Notes: generated by a model not told the origin, from the sequence alone. A stretch of 64,000 bases of DNA from Gemmatimonadota bacterium (GCA_022827345.1 JAJDTB010000049.1:1-64000), one strand, 5' to 3'; shown: positions 18,030 to 27,216, counted from the first letter of the stretch. Translations and numbers: made by a program.

Positions 18030-18281
18030 ATGACGAGGCTACACTTGAGGAAACGACTGAACTGGCGAATTTCTGCACTGGGCCTGGTCCTGTCCATGGG
18101 ACTGATTTTCGGCGCCAGCGGGATTATCCGGCTCAACGCGGCGGAAAAGGAGCATCCCGCCGTCGATGTCGAAGAGGTTTCCGAGCCAGCGTCTCAGCAG
18201 GGTGAGTCCTTCGCGGCACCACCCGTTGTCCCCTCAGAAGGACACCGGGGAGTCAAAAGGAACTTCCAGGAACTCCTGTAG
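18030..18281 (+). CDS. 83-residue membrane-anchored or secreted protein under sigma-54 control
   Basis: No family is recognised. The first 13 residues are basic (RLHLRKRLNWR), residues 14-33 are hydrophobic, and LNAA-EKEH could be a signal cleavage site near residue 38. The remaining 45 or so residues are acidic and polar, ending VKRNFQELL. The start is well supported by a GGGGGAGGG ribosome site. It stands alone, with a sigma-54 promoter and three enhancer-like repeats upstream, so expression is probably switched on strongly by a specific signal. It may be a small structural or signalling peptide; that is conjecture. Confidence 0.65.
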   Translation: MTRLHLRKRLNWRISALGLVLSMGLIFGASGIIRLNAAEKEHPAVDVEEVSEPASQQGESFAAPPVVPSEGHRGVKRNFQELL

Positions 18282-18369
18282 GCGCTCGCCGCCCCGGCTG
18301 AACGGGGGCATGGAACCGGACACCGGCTGCGGCCATTTGGAGTAGATTTCCGTCACTCGCCGCACCGCA

Positions 18370-19233
18370 GTGCCCGTTCACGACCGCCGCGACATGCTCG
18401 ATCTATTCAGACGTTTCGCCGGCCGTTTCACGCTCACCGCCCTGCTCGTAGTCCTTGAAGCCGCCGGCTGGGTGCTCTTCCCGCTGGTAATCGGGCGGGC
18501 CATCGACAGCGTTCTCGCCGAGTCCGCCCGGGGCCTCTACGAACTCGCCGGTCTCGGCATCCTCGCCATGGGGATCGCGGTCCTGCGCCGTCTCGTCGAC
18601 AGCCGCGCCTACGCCCGCATCTACACGACGCTCGGCGAGGAAATGGTGGCCAAGGACGCCGGGAGCACCACCTCGGCGAAGACCGCGCGTCTGGGAATGC
18701 TCAAGGAGGTCGTGGAGTTCTTCGAGAACTCGCTGCCGGAACTCATCATCAGCACGCTCGGGCTCGTGGGCACGGTTCTGATCCTGTCCACCCTCAACAT
18801 CTCGATCTTCTTCGGCTGCCTCGTTGTCATGGCGGCCACCGTCACCCTGTACGCGCTCACCGGCAGGCTCACCACACGCTACAACGAGGGGCTGAACGAC
18901 GAGCACGAGCGGCGCGTGGACATCGTCGACTCCGGCAACCCCGGCCGCGTCGCGCGCCACCTCCGCGCCACGATGCGCTGGAACATCCGTCTCTCAGACC
19001 TCGAGGCGGCCAACTTCGGGATCAACTGGGTGTTCATGATCGTGCTGATCGTCTTCTCGGTCCGCGCTGCCGTGGAGCGGACGGTCGACTACGGCACCGT
19101 CTTTGCCATCGTCATGTACGTCTTCCAGTTCATGGAATCGATGATGATGCTCCCCTTCCACTTCCAGCAGTGGCTTCGCCTGCGCGAAATATCGGGGAGG
19201 CTTGCGGCGGTGGGGACGTCCGGGGACGACTAG
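18370..19233 (+). CDS. ABC-transporter-like six-helix membrane protein without ATPase domain
   Basis: 287 residues. The sequence has about six transmembrane helices and the shape of an ABC exporter membrane domain (start RFAGRFTLTALLVVLEAAGWVLFPL; ARIYTTLGEEMVAKD as in the first coupling segment). It stops before any Walker A, signature or Walker B motif, and no ATPase gene is adjacent. Stand-alone proteins of this type form a known family. Its function is unclear. The GTG at 18370 or the ATG at 18394 could be the start. The 3' end overlaps the convergent M20 gene by 4 bases. Confidence 0.72.
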   Translation: MPVHDRRDMLDLFRRFAGRFTLTALLVVLEAAGWVLFPLVIGRAIDSVLAESARGLYELAGLGILAMGIAVLRRLVDSRAYARIYTTLGEEMVAKDAGSTTSAKTARLGMLKEVVEFFENSLPELIISTLGLVGTVLILSTLNISIFFGCLVVMAATVTLYALTGRLTTRYNEGLNDEHERRVDIVDSGNPGRVARHLRATMRWNIRLSDLEAANFGINWVFMIVLIVFSVRAAVERTVDYGTVFAIVMYVFQFMESMMMLPFHFQQWLRLREISGRLAAVGTSGDD

Positions 19234-20711
19234 CCGCCGGACCCCCGATTCGGCAGCGGCACCGCCTGCCCTTCCGGGATCGGCGACCGGTAGGGAACCC
19301 CGCCCGTCATCGCGGCGTGGGCCTCCCTGGCGCGCTGCAGCAGATCCGCGTCCAGGATCAGCTCGGCGCCCATCAGCGCGAGCGCCTTCGCAGCCACCTG
19401 CGCCCCCTTCACCGCGCCCGGCGTGCCGTGAGACGCGCTGGTCGCCCACGAATGCCACGGGACGTGCTCGGCCGCCGTGGTCACGCTGAACTCGACGGTC
19501 GGGGTGATGTAGCTCACCTCGGCAACATCGGACGAACCGCCGCCCGCCGGCGCCGGCTTTTCGGGGAGTGCGTCGATGGTGTCGCGCAGCCCCGACTGTT
19601 CCACCTCCAGGAAGGCCTGGAGCTCGCGGGCGAACCGCTGATCCTCCTCGCTGAACTGCGGGGGCCCCACGCGCTCCAGATTCGCCTGCATCGCCTCCTG
19701 GAGCGGTCGGATCAGGGTGTAGGTGTGGACCCCGGTGATGAGGAAGACTTCGTGCTCGGTTCGCGTCATCTGCGCGGCGCCGGCGGCGATGTCGAGGATC
19801 CACCCGTAGTTCTCCTCGACGGCGGCACGCGTGGTGTCGCGCACGTAGTACCACGCGCGTGCGTATTCCGGCACCACGTTCGGGGCCTCACCGGCGTTGG
19901 GGATCACGTAGTGAACGCGGGCGCTCGGCTCGATGTGCTCGCGCATCATGTTCACGCCGTGGTTCATGAGTTCGACCGCGTCGAGCGCGCTGCGGCCGTT
20001 CCAGGGGTCGGCGGCGCCGTGCGCGGCCTGGCCCCGGAAGCTGACCTCGAAGTTGTTGAGCGCCTGGGCGATCGTGTTGCTCACAGCCGTCCTCTGCCCG
20101 GGATGCCACACGATCGACGCGTCGAGATCGTCGAAGAGTCCGTCGCGGGCCATGTACACCTTGCCGACCACGGTCTCCTCGGCGGGGGTGCCGTAGAGGC
20201 GGACGGTGCCCGTGGTCCCGTGCTCGTCCATCATGCGCTTGATGGCGATCGCGGACGCCACCGAGGCGGCGCCGAAGAGGTTGTGGCCGCAGCCCTGGCC
20301 GTGGATGTGCCCGTCGTCGCGGCCGGTGCGGCGCGGCTCGACGGCGTTGCCGATGTTGGGTAGGGCGTCGTATTCGGCGAGGACGCCCAGGATCGGCCGG
20401 CCCGAGCCCCAGGATGCTACGAAAGCGGTGGGCATGCCTGCGACTCCGGTCTCGACCGTGAAGCCCTCCCGCTCGAGCAGCTGCGCGAGATAGGCGGAGG
20501 ACTGATGCTCCTCGAGGGCGATCTCCGAGAAGTCCCAGAGCTCCATCGACATCTCGGCGACCAGACCGTCGAGGGCGGCGGCGTGGGCGAGGGCGGACTC
20601 CTTCCCCTCTTCGACGGACTGGGCCGCGAGGGGGATGGTGAAGGCGGCGATGCCGGCGAAGGTGAGGGCCGTGGCGGTCAGGATCGATCGATGGCTGGGT
20701 CGGTGTGTCAT
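19230..20711 (-). CDS. M20 family amidohydrolase (AbgB/carboxypeptidase-like), exported
   Basis: 493 residues. ATG 20711 gives a signal peptide (TATALTFAGIAAFTIPLAAQS). The metal site is HGQGCGHNLFGAA with the following PAEETVVGKV glutamates; STVEFSVTT-type and WHSWATSASHG motifs match AbgB-type members, which hydrolyse p-aminobenzoyl-glutamate or related acyl amino acids. The dimerisation insert is near FRGQAAHGAADPWNGRSALDA. It should act in the periplasm on N-acyl amino acids. It has its own promoter region shared with the divergent NHL-hydrolase gene; a TAGAAT hexamer lies at 20796-20791. Confidence 0.85.
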   Translation of the reverse strand: MTHRPSHRSILTATALTFAGIAAFTIPLAAQSVEEGKESALAHAAALDGLVAEMSMELWDFSEIALEEHQSSAYLAQLLEREGFTVETGVAGMPTAFVASWGSGRPILGVLAEYDALPNIGNAVEPRRTGRDDGHIHGQGCGHNLFGAASVASAIAIKRMMDEHGTTGTVRLYGTPAEETVVGKVYMARDGLFDDLDASIVWHPGQRTAVSNTIAQALNNFEVSFRGQAAHGAADPWNGRSALDAVELMNHGVNMMREHIEPSARVHYVIPNAGEAPNVVPEYARAWYYVRDTTRAAVEENYGWILDIAAGAAQMTRTEHEVFLITGVHTYTLIRPLQEAMQANLERVGPPQFSEEDQRFARELQAFLEVEQSGLRDTIDALPEKPAPAGGGSSDVAEVSYITPTVEFSVTTAAEHVPWHSWATSASHGTPGAVKGAQVAAKALALMGAELILDADLLQRAREAHAAMTGGVPYRSPIPEGQAVPLPNRGSGG

Positions 20712-20921
20712 GGCGCGGTTCGCTGAGGTGTGGCAGTCCGTCGATGAGGCCCGCGCGGGGTTTGTCCGCAGGCTCATGTCCCATCCCGACATTCTAGCGT
20801 CCCACGGGATCTCCGCGGAACCGGATGCGCTCGCCCCGGGCCGGTTCGATCATGTACCTTGCCACCGCTCCGGTACCGCGCCGACCGTGCCGAACCGAAC
20901 CGCAAACTCGACGGAGGACCC

Positions 20922-23483
20922 ATGACTAGCTCCCTCAAGCGCCTGCCGCTGATCGCGGCGGTCCTGCTTCTCGCCGCTGCCTGCTCGACCGATCCGGCGG
21001 GTTCCGGCGGCGACGCCGGCACGACCGACGGCCCCCCGACCTTCGCGGTCGACCCCTCCTGGCCGCAGCAGCTGCCAAACGACTGGATCCTGGGGTCGAT
21101 CACGTCCGTCTTCGTCGACGACCGGGATCATGTCTGGATCACGCACCTGCCGGAAACGCTGACGCCCGAGGAGATCGCCGCGGTGCAGGATCCGCCCCTC
21201 GGAGAGTGCTGCGTACCCGCGCCCGTCGTCATCGAGTTGGACACGGAGGGGAACGTGGTTCAGGGGTGGGGCGATCCCGCCACCCAGGATGTGTCGGAGT
21301 ATCCGCGCAACTCCCATGGGCTCTTCATCGACCACAACGGGTTCGTGTGGATCGGGACCTTCCGCCATCACCGCGTCATGAAGTTCACCCGCTCGGGCGA
21401 GCACCTGATGACGCTCGGCGCCTACGACGAGAACGGCGGCAGCGCGGATACCAGCCTGCTGGGCGGACCGGCCGGGATGTGGGTCGATCCCGAGACCAAC
21501 GAAGTCTTCGTGGCGGACGGCTACCGAAACCGGCGCGTCATCGTCTTCGACGCCGACACGGGTGCATACCTGCGGCACTGGGGCGCGTACGGCGAGCCCC
21601 CCGACGACGAAGCCGAGTACGACTACGCCGGCCGCACGGACACCCTCTTTCCGCCGCCTCAGTTCTCGACCGTGCACGGGCTCGTCGGCTCCAACGACGG
21701 CTTGATCTACGTGGCCGACCGGCGCGGCAACCGCATCCAGACCTTCCTGCGCGACGGCACGTTCGTGGCCGAGAAGACCATCGCGCCGCTGACCCGGGCA
21801 TCCGGGTCCGCCTTCGTGCTGGCGATGTCACCGGACGCCGGGCAGCGGTGGCTCTACCTGGCCGACGGAACCAACCACAAGGTGTGGATCCTGGAGCGAT
21901 CCAGCATGGAGGTGATGGGCGAATTCGGGCGCGGGGGCCGCCAGGCGGGCCAGTTCATCCGGCCGCACGGGATGGATGTCGATTCGCACGGCAACATCTA
22001 TGTGGGCGAGGCGTCGACGGGCCGCCGGGTGCAGAAGTTCGTGGTGTCGGGGGGTGGGGGTGCGATGGGCGCGGGGGATGCGGGTGCGGATGCCGGTGAG
22101 GGTGACGCGGCCGATGACGCCGCAAATGCCGGCAGCGCCATGACGGCGCAGAGTGGCGAGGCCGCACAGGCCGACTACGAGTACGACGCCAACTGCGCGG
22201 CCTGGCCTGCCGTGACGGGTCCGCACACCGTTGGCACGGTCGATTTCGAGGTCACCGATCACCTGCGCAGTTCCCAATACGCGCCTGCTCCGACCGCCTC
22301 CCGCCGCATCTTCGTCCGAGCCTGGTATCCGGCCGCGGGCACCGGAGGGTCCGAGGCGCGGCGGTACTTCACCGAGACGGAGGCAATGGTCCTTCCCGGT
22401 GCGCTCCTGGTTCCGATGCAACAGCCGCCGGACGCCTTCCGCGGATGCGCATCCCTCGCCACGAACAGCTACACCGACGCCGCACCTGCCGGGGGCAGCT
22501 TTCCGGTGATCGGCTTCAATCACGGGTATACGTCGTATCCGGCGCAGCAGTCCGCGCTCTTCGAGCACCTCGCGGCGAACGGATACGTCGTGCTGTCGGT
22601 GGGGCATCCCTACGAATCGGGAGGGATCGTCTACCCGAACGGTGACGCCGTGACGATGTCGCCGCGCATCATGGACGATCTGATGCGCTACGCCGCCAAC
22701 ACGGGGAGCATGACGGTCCACTACCCCCCGAGTCTGGCCGCCGCGCTGGGGGCTTTTCCGGAGTACATCAGCGCACTCAGGACGACTTCTCTGGGACAGC
22801 TCGCCCAGGTCTGGCAGTCGGATGTGCAGTTCGTGCTGGATCGGCTTGAGGCGAAGGACGTGCCCCCCGCCGCGGCGGGCGTGGCGGACGCGATCGACCA
22901 TGGAAGCCGCGGCTATATGGGGATGTCGTACGGGGGCTACATCGCGGCCATGCTTGCCCAGGGCGACCGCCGCGCGAAAGCGGCGATCAACCTCGACGGC
23001 GGATACTGGACCGGCGAACTGATCGACGCCGACGTGCGCACCCCCTTCCTCATGCTCAACTCCGACCCGACCGCGGTCATGTCGACCCTGCCGGAAGAGT
23101 TCAACGTCTACCGCGGCGACTTCGGGCCCGGCGCCCCGACCGCGGGGGATCTGGCATACGAGCGGCTGGCCACGGCCGGGCTTCGGGACGACGTCCACAG
23201 GATCATGATTCCGGGCATCCAGCACGTCGCCATCAGCGACTTCCCCGAGATCCTGGCGGAGCCCACGGCGGCCATGCTGCTGGGCGAACCCGGCATTGTG
23301 TCGCAGCTCACCGCTATCCAGAACGACCTGGTGCTCGGCTTCCTCGACCGGTATGTGAAGGGGGTCGGGTCGGACTACCCGGGCGAGGTGCTGACGCGGT
23401 ATCCCGAGCTGATGGTGCGCGATCGCGACGACATTCGCCGGCAGGCAAAGGCGCTGGGCCTGGGAGGGTCGGGCGGCAGCTGA
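20922..23483 (+). CDS. NHL-repeat propeller fused to alpha/beta-hydrolase, lipoprotein
   Basis: 853 residues. Signal and lipobox (LLLAAAC) come first, then an NHL/peptidylglycine-lyase-like beta-propeller to about residue 385 (repeats such as HGLFIDHNGFVWIGTFRHHRVMKF are visible). A Gly/Ala/Asp linker of about 35 residues follows. The C-terminal half is an alpha/beta-hydrolase of the PAF-acetylhydrolase/dienelactone-hydrolase type with Ser669 (GMSYGGY), Asp692 (INLDGG) and His768 (IQHVAIS). ATG 20922 follows GGAGGA. The two halves are usually separate proteins. The substrate is unknown, perhaps an ester or lipid at the cell surface. Confidence 0.8.
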   Translation: MTSSLKRLPLIAAVLLLAAACSTDPAGSGGDAGTTDGPPTFAVDPSWPQQLPNDWILGSITSVFVDDRDHVWITHLPETLTPEEIAAVQDPPLGECCVPAPVVIELDTEGNVVQGWGDPATQDVSEYPRNSHGLFIDHNGFVWIGTFRHHRVMKFTRSGEHLMTLGAYDENGGSADTSLLGGPAGMWVDPETNEVFVADGYRNRRVIVFDADTGAYLRHWGAYGEPPDDEAEYDYAGRTDTLFPPPQFSTVHGLVGSNDGLIYVADRRGNRIQTFLRDGTFVAEKTIAPLTRASGSAFVLAMSPDAGQRWLYLADGTNHKVWILERSSMEVMGEFGRGGRQAGQFIRPHGMDVDSHGNIYVGEASTGRRVQKFVVSGGGGAMGAGDAGADAGEGDAADDAANAGSAMTAQSGEAAQADYEYDANCAAWPAVTGPHTVGTVDFEVTDHLRSSQYAPAPTASRRIFVRAWYPAAGTGGSEARRYFTETEAMVLPGALLVPMQQPPDAFRGCASLATNSYTDAAPAGGSFPVIGFNHGYTSYPAQQSALFEHLAANGYVVLSVGHPYESGGIVYPNGDAVTMSPRIMDDLMRYAANTGSMTVHYPPSLAAALGAFPEYISALRTTSLGQLAQVWQSDVQFVLDRLEAKDVPPAAAGVADAIDHGSRGYMGMSYGGYIAAMLAQGDRRAKAAINLDGGYWTGELIDADVRTPFLMLNSDPTAVMSTLPEEFNVYRGDFGPGAPTAGDLAYERLATAGLRDDVHRIMIPGIQHVAISDFPEILAEPTAAMLLGEPGIVSQLTAIQNDLVLGFLDRYVKGVGSDYPGEVLTRYPELMVRDRDDIRRQAKALGLGGSGGS

Positions 23484-23492
23484 CTGTATGGT

Positions 23493-23515
23493 AAACATTA
23501 CGTTTTGTAATGTTT
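23493..23515. promoter_or_regulatory. 23-bp palindrome upstream of the BNR propeller gene
   Basis: AAACATTAC-GTTTT-GTAATGTTT has perfect 9-base arms. It lies between the stop of the hydrolase fusion (23483) and the ATG at 23566. It may be an operator; the lack of a T-run after the arms and of GC in the stem argues against a terminator. Confidence 0.5.
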
Positions 23516-23565
23516 TCATGACATTTCGGATACTTGAGCAAACATCAACTCCAGGACACGAATCC

Positions 23566-26500
23566 ATGCACCTCTCATCCCGTCTCATTCGAGCGGTCCC
23601 GCTGGTTGCGGCCTTCGCGGCCGTCCCGGCTTTCGCGCTTGTCCCGACCCTCGCGGCGGGCGCGGCCCTCACGGCGGCAGCCGCCGTAACCCCCGCTACC
23701 ACCTCCGCCCAGCAATTCGACACCCTCGCCTTCAAGGACCTGCGGTACCGCATGGCGGGTCCGTATCGCGGCGGGCGCTCGACGGCGGCGACCGGCTTCG
23801 CGAACGACCCCGACCGCTGGCTGATGGGCACGACCGGCGGCGGCGTGTGGGAATCGGACGACAACGGGGTGACATGGCGCAACATCTCCGACGGGTACTT
23901 CGGAGGCTCGATCGGCGCCGTCAGGGTCGCCGATTCGGACCAGAACGTGATCTACGTCGGCGAAGGGTCGATGGACATCCGTGGGAACACGTCGGCCGGG
24001 CGGGGCGCATGGAAGTCGATGGACGCCGGGCGGAGCTGGTCCTTCATCGGACTGCGCGAGGCCGGGCAGATCGGCCGCATCGAGGTGCATCCACGGGACC
24101 ACGACCTGGTCTATGCGGCAGCGCTGGGCCATCCCTTCGGGAAGAACCCCGAACGGGGGATATTCCGCTCGGCCGACGGCGGCAGCACCTGGGAGCACGT
24201 CCTCTCCCTCAACGACTCCACCGGAGCGTCCGATCTCACCATGGACATGACCAATCCGCGCATCCTGTACGCGGGGATGTGGCGGGGCGAGCGCAAGCCA
24301 TGGGCGCTGATTTCGGGAGCCGAGGAGGGCGGCGTCTACAAGACCACGGACGGCGGCGACAGCTGGACGAAGCTGGGCGGCGGGCTGCCCGAGGGGCTGG
24401 TGGGCAAGGTCGGGGTAAGCGTCTCTCCTGCCGACCCCGACCGTGTCTGGGCGATCGTCGAGGCCGAGCCTGACGGGGGCGTCTACCGCTCCGACGACGG
24501 GGGCGAGACCTGGACCCGCACGAACTCCGACAACAACCTGCGGCAGCGCGCCTGGTACTACACGCACGTGCAGGCGGATCCCGTCGATCCGAACACGGTG
24601 TACGCACTCAACACCAGCATGTACCGCTCGGTCGACGGGGGGACGACCTTCGAGGTGATTCCCGTGCCCCACGGCGATGTGCACGACCTGTGGATCCACC
24701 CTGACGACGCCAGCCGCATGGTCGTAGCGAACGACGGGGGCGCCCAGGTGAGCGTCAACGGCGGGGAAACCTGGTCGACCTACTTCAACCAGCCCACGGC
24801 CGAACTCTACGATGTGATCGTCGACAACGCGTTCCCCTACCGGCTTTACGGCGCCCAGCAGGACAACACCACGATCTCGGTGACAGCCTGGTCGGACGTC
24901 AACACCCTTTACCCCAAGCAGCACTGGCTGAACATCGGCGGCTGCGAAACCGGGCCGATCGCGCTCCATCCCGACCGGCCGCACATCGTGTATGCAGGGT
25001 GCTACGGCGGGGTGATGGACCGCTATGATCTGCAGTCGGGGCAGCGGCGCAACATCATGCTCTATCCACAGCTGCAGCTCGGGATGGCGGCGAAGGATCT
25101 GCGGCACCGCTTCCAGTGGGTGTCGCCGATGCTGGTCAGCCAGCACGACCCGCGGGTGATCTATCACGGGTCGCAACACGTCAACCGGTCCCGCGACGAA
25201 GGGGTCAATTGGGAGACGATCAGCCCGGACCTGACCACCGACAACCCCGCACACCAGGAGCAGTCGGGCGGGCCGATCAATGCGGACGTGACCGGGGTGG
25301 AGATCTACAACGTCGTCTTCTCGCTTGCGGAATCGCCGTTCGATGCCGACGAGATCTGGGCGGGGAGCGACGACGGGCGGGTGCATGTGACCCGCGACGG
25401 GGGCGTCACGTGGACCGACGTTACGCCCGCGGCGATGCCGGAACTGGGAACGGTGGACGAGATCGAACTGTCGACGCACCAGGCCGGGCGGGCGTATCTG
25501 GCGGTCCAGCGCTACCGGATGGACGACTTCGAACCGTACGTCTTCCGCACCGACGACTTCGGCGCGACCTGGACGCTGAACACCACCGGAATCCCGAGCG
25601 ATCACCCGGTCCGCACCGTGCGGGAGGATCCTGTACGCAGCGGACTCGTCTTCGCCGGGACCGAGTACGGCGTCTTCGTCTCGTTCGACGCCGGCGGCTC
25701 GTGGCAGAGCTTCCAGCGCAACCTTCCCGAGACGCCGGTGACCGGGATGCGCGTGGCGCACGACGACCTGATCATCTCGACGCAGGGGCGGTCATTCTGG
25801 ATCCTGGACGACATCAGTCCGCTGCGCGAGATGGAGGCGGCGGTGACTGCGGGCACCCATCTCTTTGCGCCTCGGGACGCCCGCCGGCTGACGAACGTGG
25901 GAGCCGCCGGTCTGTCGGAGCTCAACCCCGAGCCGCAGCCTGCCGGCGCCCTGATCCACTACTACCTCGCGGAGGAGCCGGACGAGGACATCCGCGTCGA
26001 GGTGGTGGACGCGGGCGGCGAGGTGGTGCGGGTGTTCGCCTCGGACTCTGCGGCGGCGGCAGAGGCGGACGGCGAGCAGATCACCAGGGCCGCGGGGCTG
26101 AACCGGATCGCCTGGACCGTTTCCTACCCGGGACCGGAGCTGCCCGAGGGCGCGGTCGCGTGGGGGTACACGGGCGGGGTGACCGCGCCGCCGGGTGAGT
26201 ATTCGGTGCGGCTTGCCGTGGGCGAAACCATGCTCGAACGCGGCTTCACGCTACTCCCCGATCCACGGATCCCCGAGGTGACCGTCGCGAGCTACCAGGA
26301 GCAGTTCCGGGTGGCGATGCTGGCGCGGGACTCGATCAACTCGATCACGGCCGCCATCGATGACCTCGCGGCGATCCGGGAGCAGGTCGAAGCGGTGCTG
26401 GAGCGCGCCCGCGCGGCGGGCCGGGACGCCGAACTGCAACCGCTCGCCGACACGCTGGCGGACAAGTCGACCGCGGTCACCGAGGAGCTGATGCAGACGA

Positions 26501-26793
26501 AGAACCAGTCCGGCCAGGATCCGATTCGCTTCGCCCCCCGCCTCGACAACCAGTGGATCGAGCTGTACGGGCGCGTGACGGGCACGGACGGCTACATCTC
26601 CGGGGGCGCCGAAGGGGCGCCGCACTCGGGCACGCTCGAACGGCTCGAAGTGCTGCTTGAGGAGTGGGAGGTGGTGCGCGTGCAGTACACCGATCTGCTG
26701 GAGAACGAGCTGCGCCGCTTCAACGAGGCGGTGGAGTTGATGGGGCTGCCATCCGTGGTGCTGCCGCCGAGGCAGGGGCGGCTGGTGAGCTGA
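23566..26793 (+). CDS. large secreted BNR/VPS10-type beta-propeller (glycosyl-hydrolase-like)
   Basis: 1075 residues. ATG 23566 gives a long Ala-rich signal sequence ending TTSAQQ. An upstream in-frame ATG at 23488 would run through the palindrome. BNR/Asp-box repeats abound (S-x-D-G-G-x-T-W: SADGGSTWEH, TTDGGDSWTK, SDDGGETWTR, SVNGGETWS, TRDGGVTWTD), forming two propellers in about residues 40-780. A FlgD-like Ig segment and a helical C-terminus follow. These WD40/YVTN/BNR-like proteins are abundant in Gemmatimonadota and are called sialidase-like, but they lack proven activity. Confidence 0.8.
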   Translation: MHLSSRLIRAVPLVAAFAAVPAFALVPTLAAGAALTAAAAVTPATTSAQQFDTLAFKDLRYRMAGPYRGGRSTAATGFANDPDRWLMGTTGGGVWESDDNGVTWRNISDGYFGGSIGAVRVADSDQNVIYVGEGSMDIRGNTSAGRGAWKSMDAGRSWSFIGLREAGQIGRIEVHPRDHDLVYAAALGHPFGKNPERGIFRSADGGSTWEHVLSLNDSTGASDLTMDMTNPRILYAGMWRGERKPWALISGAEEGGVYKTTDGGDSWTKLGGGLPEGLVGKVGVSVSPADPDRVWAIVEAEPDGGVYRSDDGGETWTRTNSDNNLRQRAWYYTHVQADPVDPNTVYALNTSMYRSVDGGTTFEVIPVPHGDVHDLWIHPDDASRMVVANDGGAQVSVNGGETWSTYFNQPTAELYDVIVDNAFPYRLYGAQQDNTTISVTAWSDVNTLYPKQHWLNIGGCETGPIALHPDRPHIVYAGCYGGVMDRYDLQSGQRRNIMLYPQLQLGMAAKDLRHRFQWVSPMLVSQHDPRVIYHGSQHVNRSRDEGVNWETISPDLTTDNPAHQEQSGGPINADVTGVEIYNVVFSLAESPFDADEIWAGSDDGRVHVTRDGGVTWTDVTPAAMPELGTVDEIELSTHQAGRAYLAVQRYRMDDFEPYVFRTDDFGATWTLNTTGIPSDHPVRTVREDPVRSGLVFAGTEYGVFVSFDAGGSWQSFQRNLPETPVTGMRVAHDDLIISTQGRSFWILDDISPLREMEAAVTAGTHLFAPRDARRLTNVGAAGLSELNPEPQPAGALIHYYLAEEPDEDIRVEVVDAGGEVVRVFASDSAAAAEADGEQITRAAGLNRIAWTVSYPGPELPEGAVAWGYTGGVTAPPGEYSVRLAVGETMLERGFTLLPDPRIPEVTVASYQEQFRVAMLARDSINSITAAIDDLAAIREQVEAVLERARAAGRDAELQPLADTLADKSTAVTEELMQTKNQSGQDPIRFAPRLDNQWIELYGRVTGTDGYISGGAEGAPHSGTLERLEVLLEEWEVVRVQYTDLLENELRRFNEAVELMGLPSVVLPPRQGRLVS

Positions 26794-26815
26794 TGGGGGC
26801 GATGATGGGGCGCGG

Positions 26816-26845
26816 TTGACCCGGGTCGGGCGTTTCCGGTAGGCT
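26816..26845 (+). promoter_or_regulatory. sigma-70-type promoter for the beta-flower/HEPN pair
   Basis: TTGACC (26816-26821) and TAGGCT (26840-26845) are 18 bases apart, with the gene starting 32 bases further on. It matches the form of the 14052-14023 promoter. Confidence 0.55.
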
Positions 26846-26877
26846 TGGGATCACGGTCGTCTCGATGGAGGAGAGTG

Positions 26878-27216
26878 ATGGGGTCACGCTCGGCCAACAC
26901 CGCTGTTCAATACCTCTACAGCTCTGCCGGTCGATGGATCGCCTTTCGCCAGGGAAAGTACGTTTTCGACACCGAAGGCACCAGGGTTGGATGGCTTCCC
27001 TGGGACGATGGTCAGGTGGTTGACATCGATGGACACTACCTCGGGACCATCTATCCGGGTGACCGGCTCTACCGGGCACTGACACTGCGGAACCGGGGTT
27101 ATCCGGGCTATCCGGGCTATCCGGGCCGTCCTGGCTATCCTGGCTATCCCGGGTTCCCGGGTCGCTCGCCACTTCCTCCGGCCGCGGTGGACCTACAGGA
27201 GCTCGGCCACGGGTGA
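26878..27216 (+). CDS. beta-flower-like domain with collagen-like G-x-P tail
   Basis: 112 residues. ATG 26878 follows GGAGGAGAG. Residues 10-66 contain short two-strand repeats (GRWIAFRQGKYVF, GTRVGWLPWDDG, DIDGHYLGTIYPG) like the 'four-fold beta-flower' proteins. Residues 74-96 are seven G-x-P triplets (GYP, GRP, GFP), a collagen-like tract encoded by a degenerate nine-base repeat at 27097-27165. No signal peptide is seen. The stop overlaps the GTG of the HEPN-like gene (GTGA), so the two are coupled. The function is unknown; it could be an antitoxin or scaffold partner. Confidence 0.7.
   Translation: MGSRSANTAVQYLYSSAGRWIAFRQGKYVFDTEGTRVGWLPWDDGQVVDIDGHYLGTIYPGDRLYRALTLRNRGYPGYPGYPGRPGYPGYPGFPGRSPLPPAAVDLQELGHG
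27097..27165 (+). repeat. in-gene nine-base repeats encoding G-x-P triplets
   Basis: Tandem ggntatccg-type units encode GYP/GRP/GFP. Such tracts can expand or contract in 9-base steps without breaking the frame. Confidence 0.8.

Noticed and set aside
27097-27165. Possible CRISPR-like or tandem array
   Set aside because: The repeats are nine bases, in frame and without spacers; they encode a collagen-like tract.
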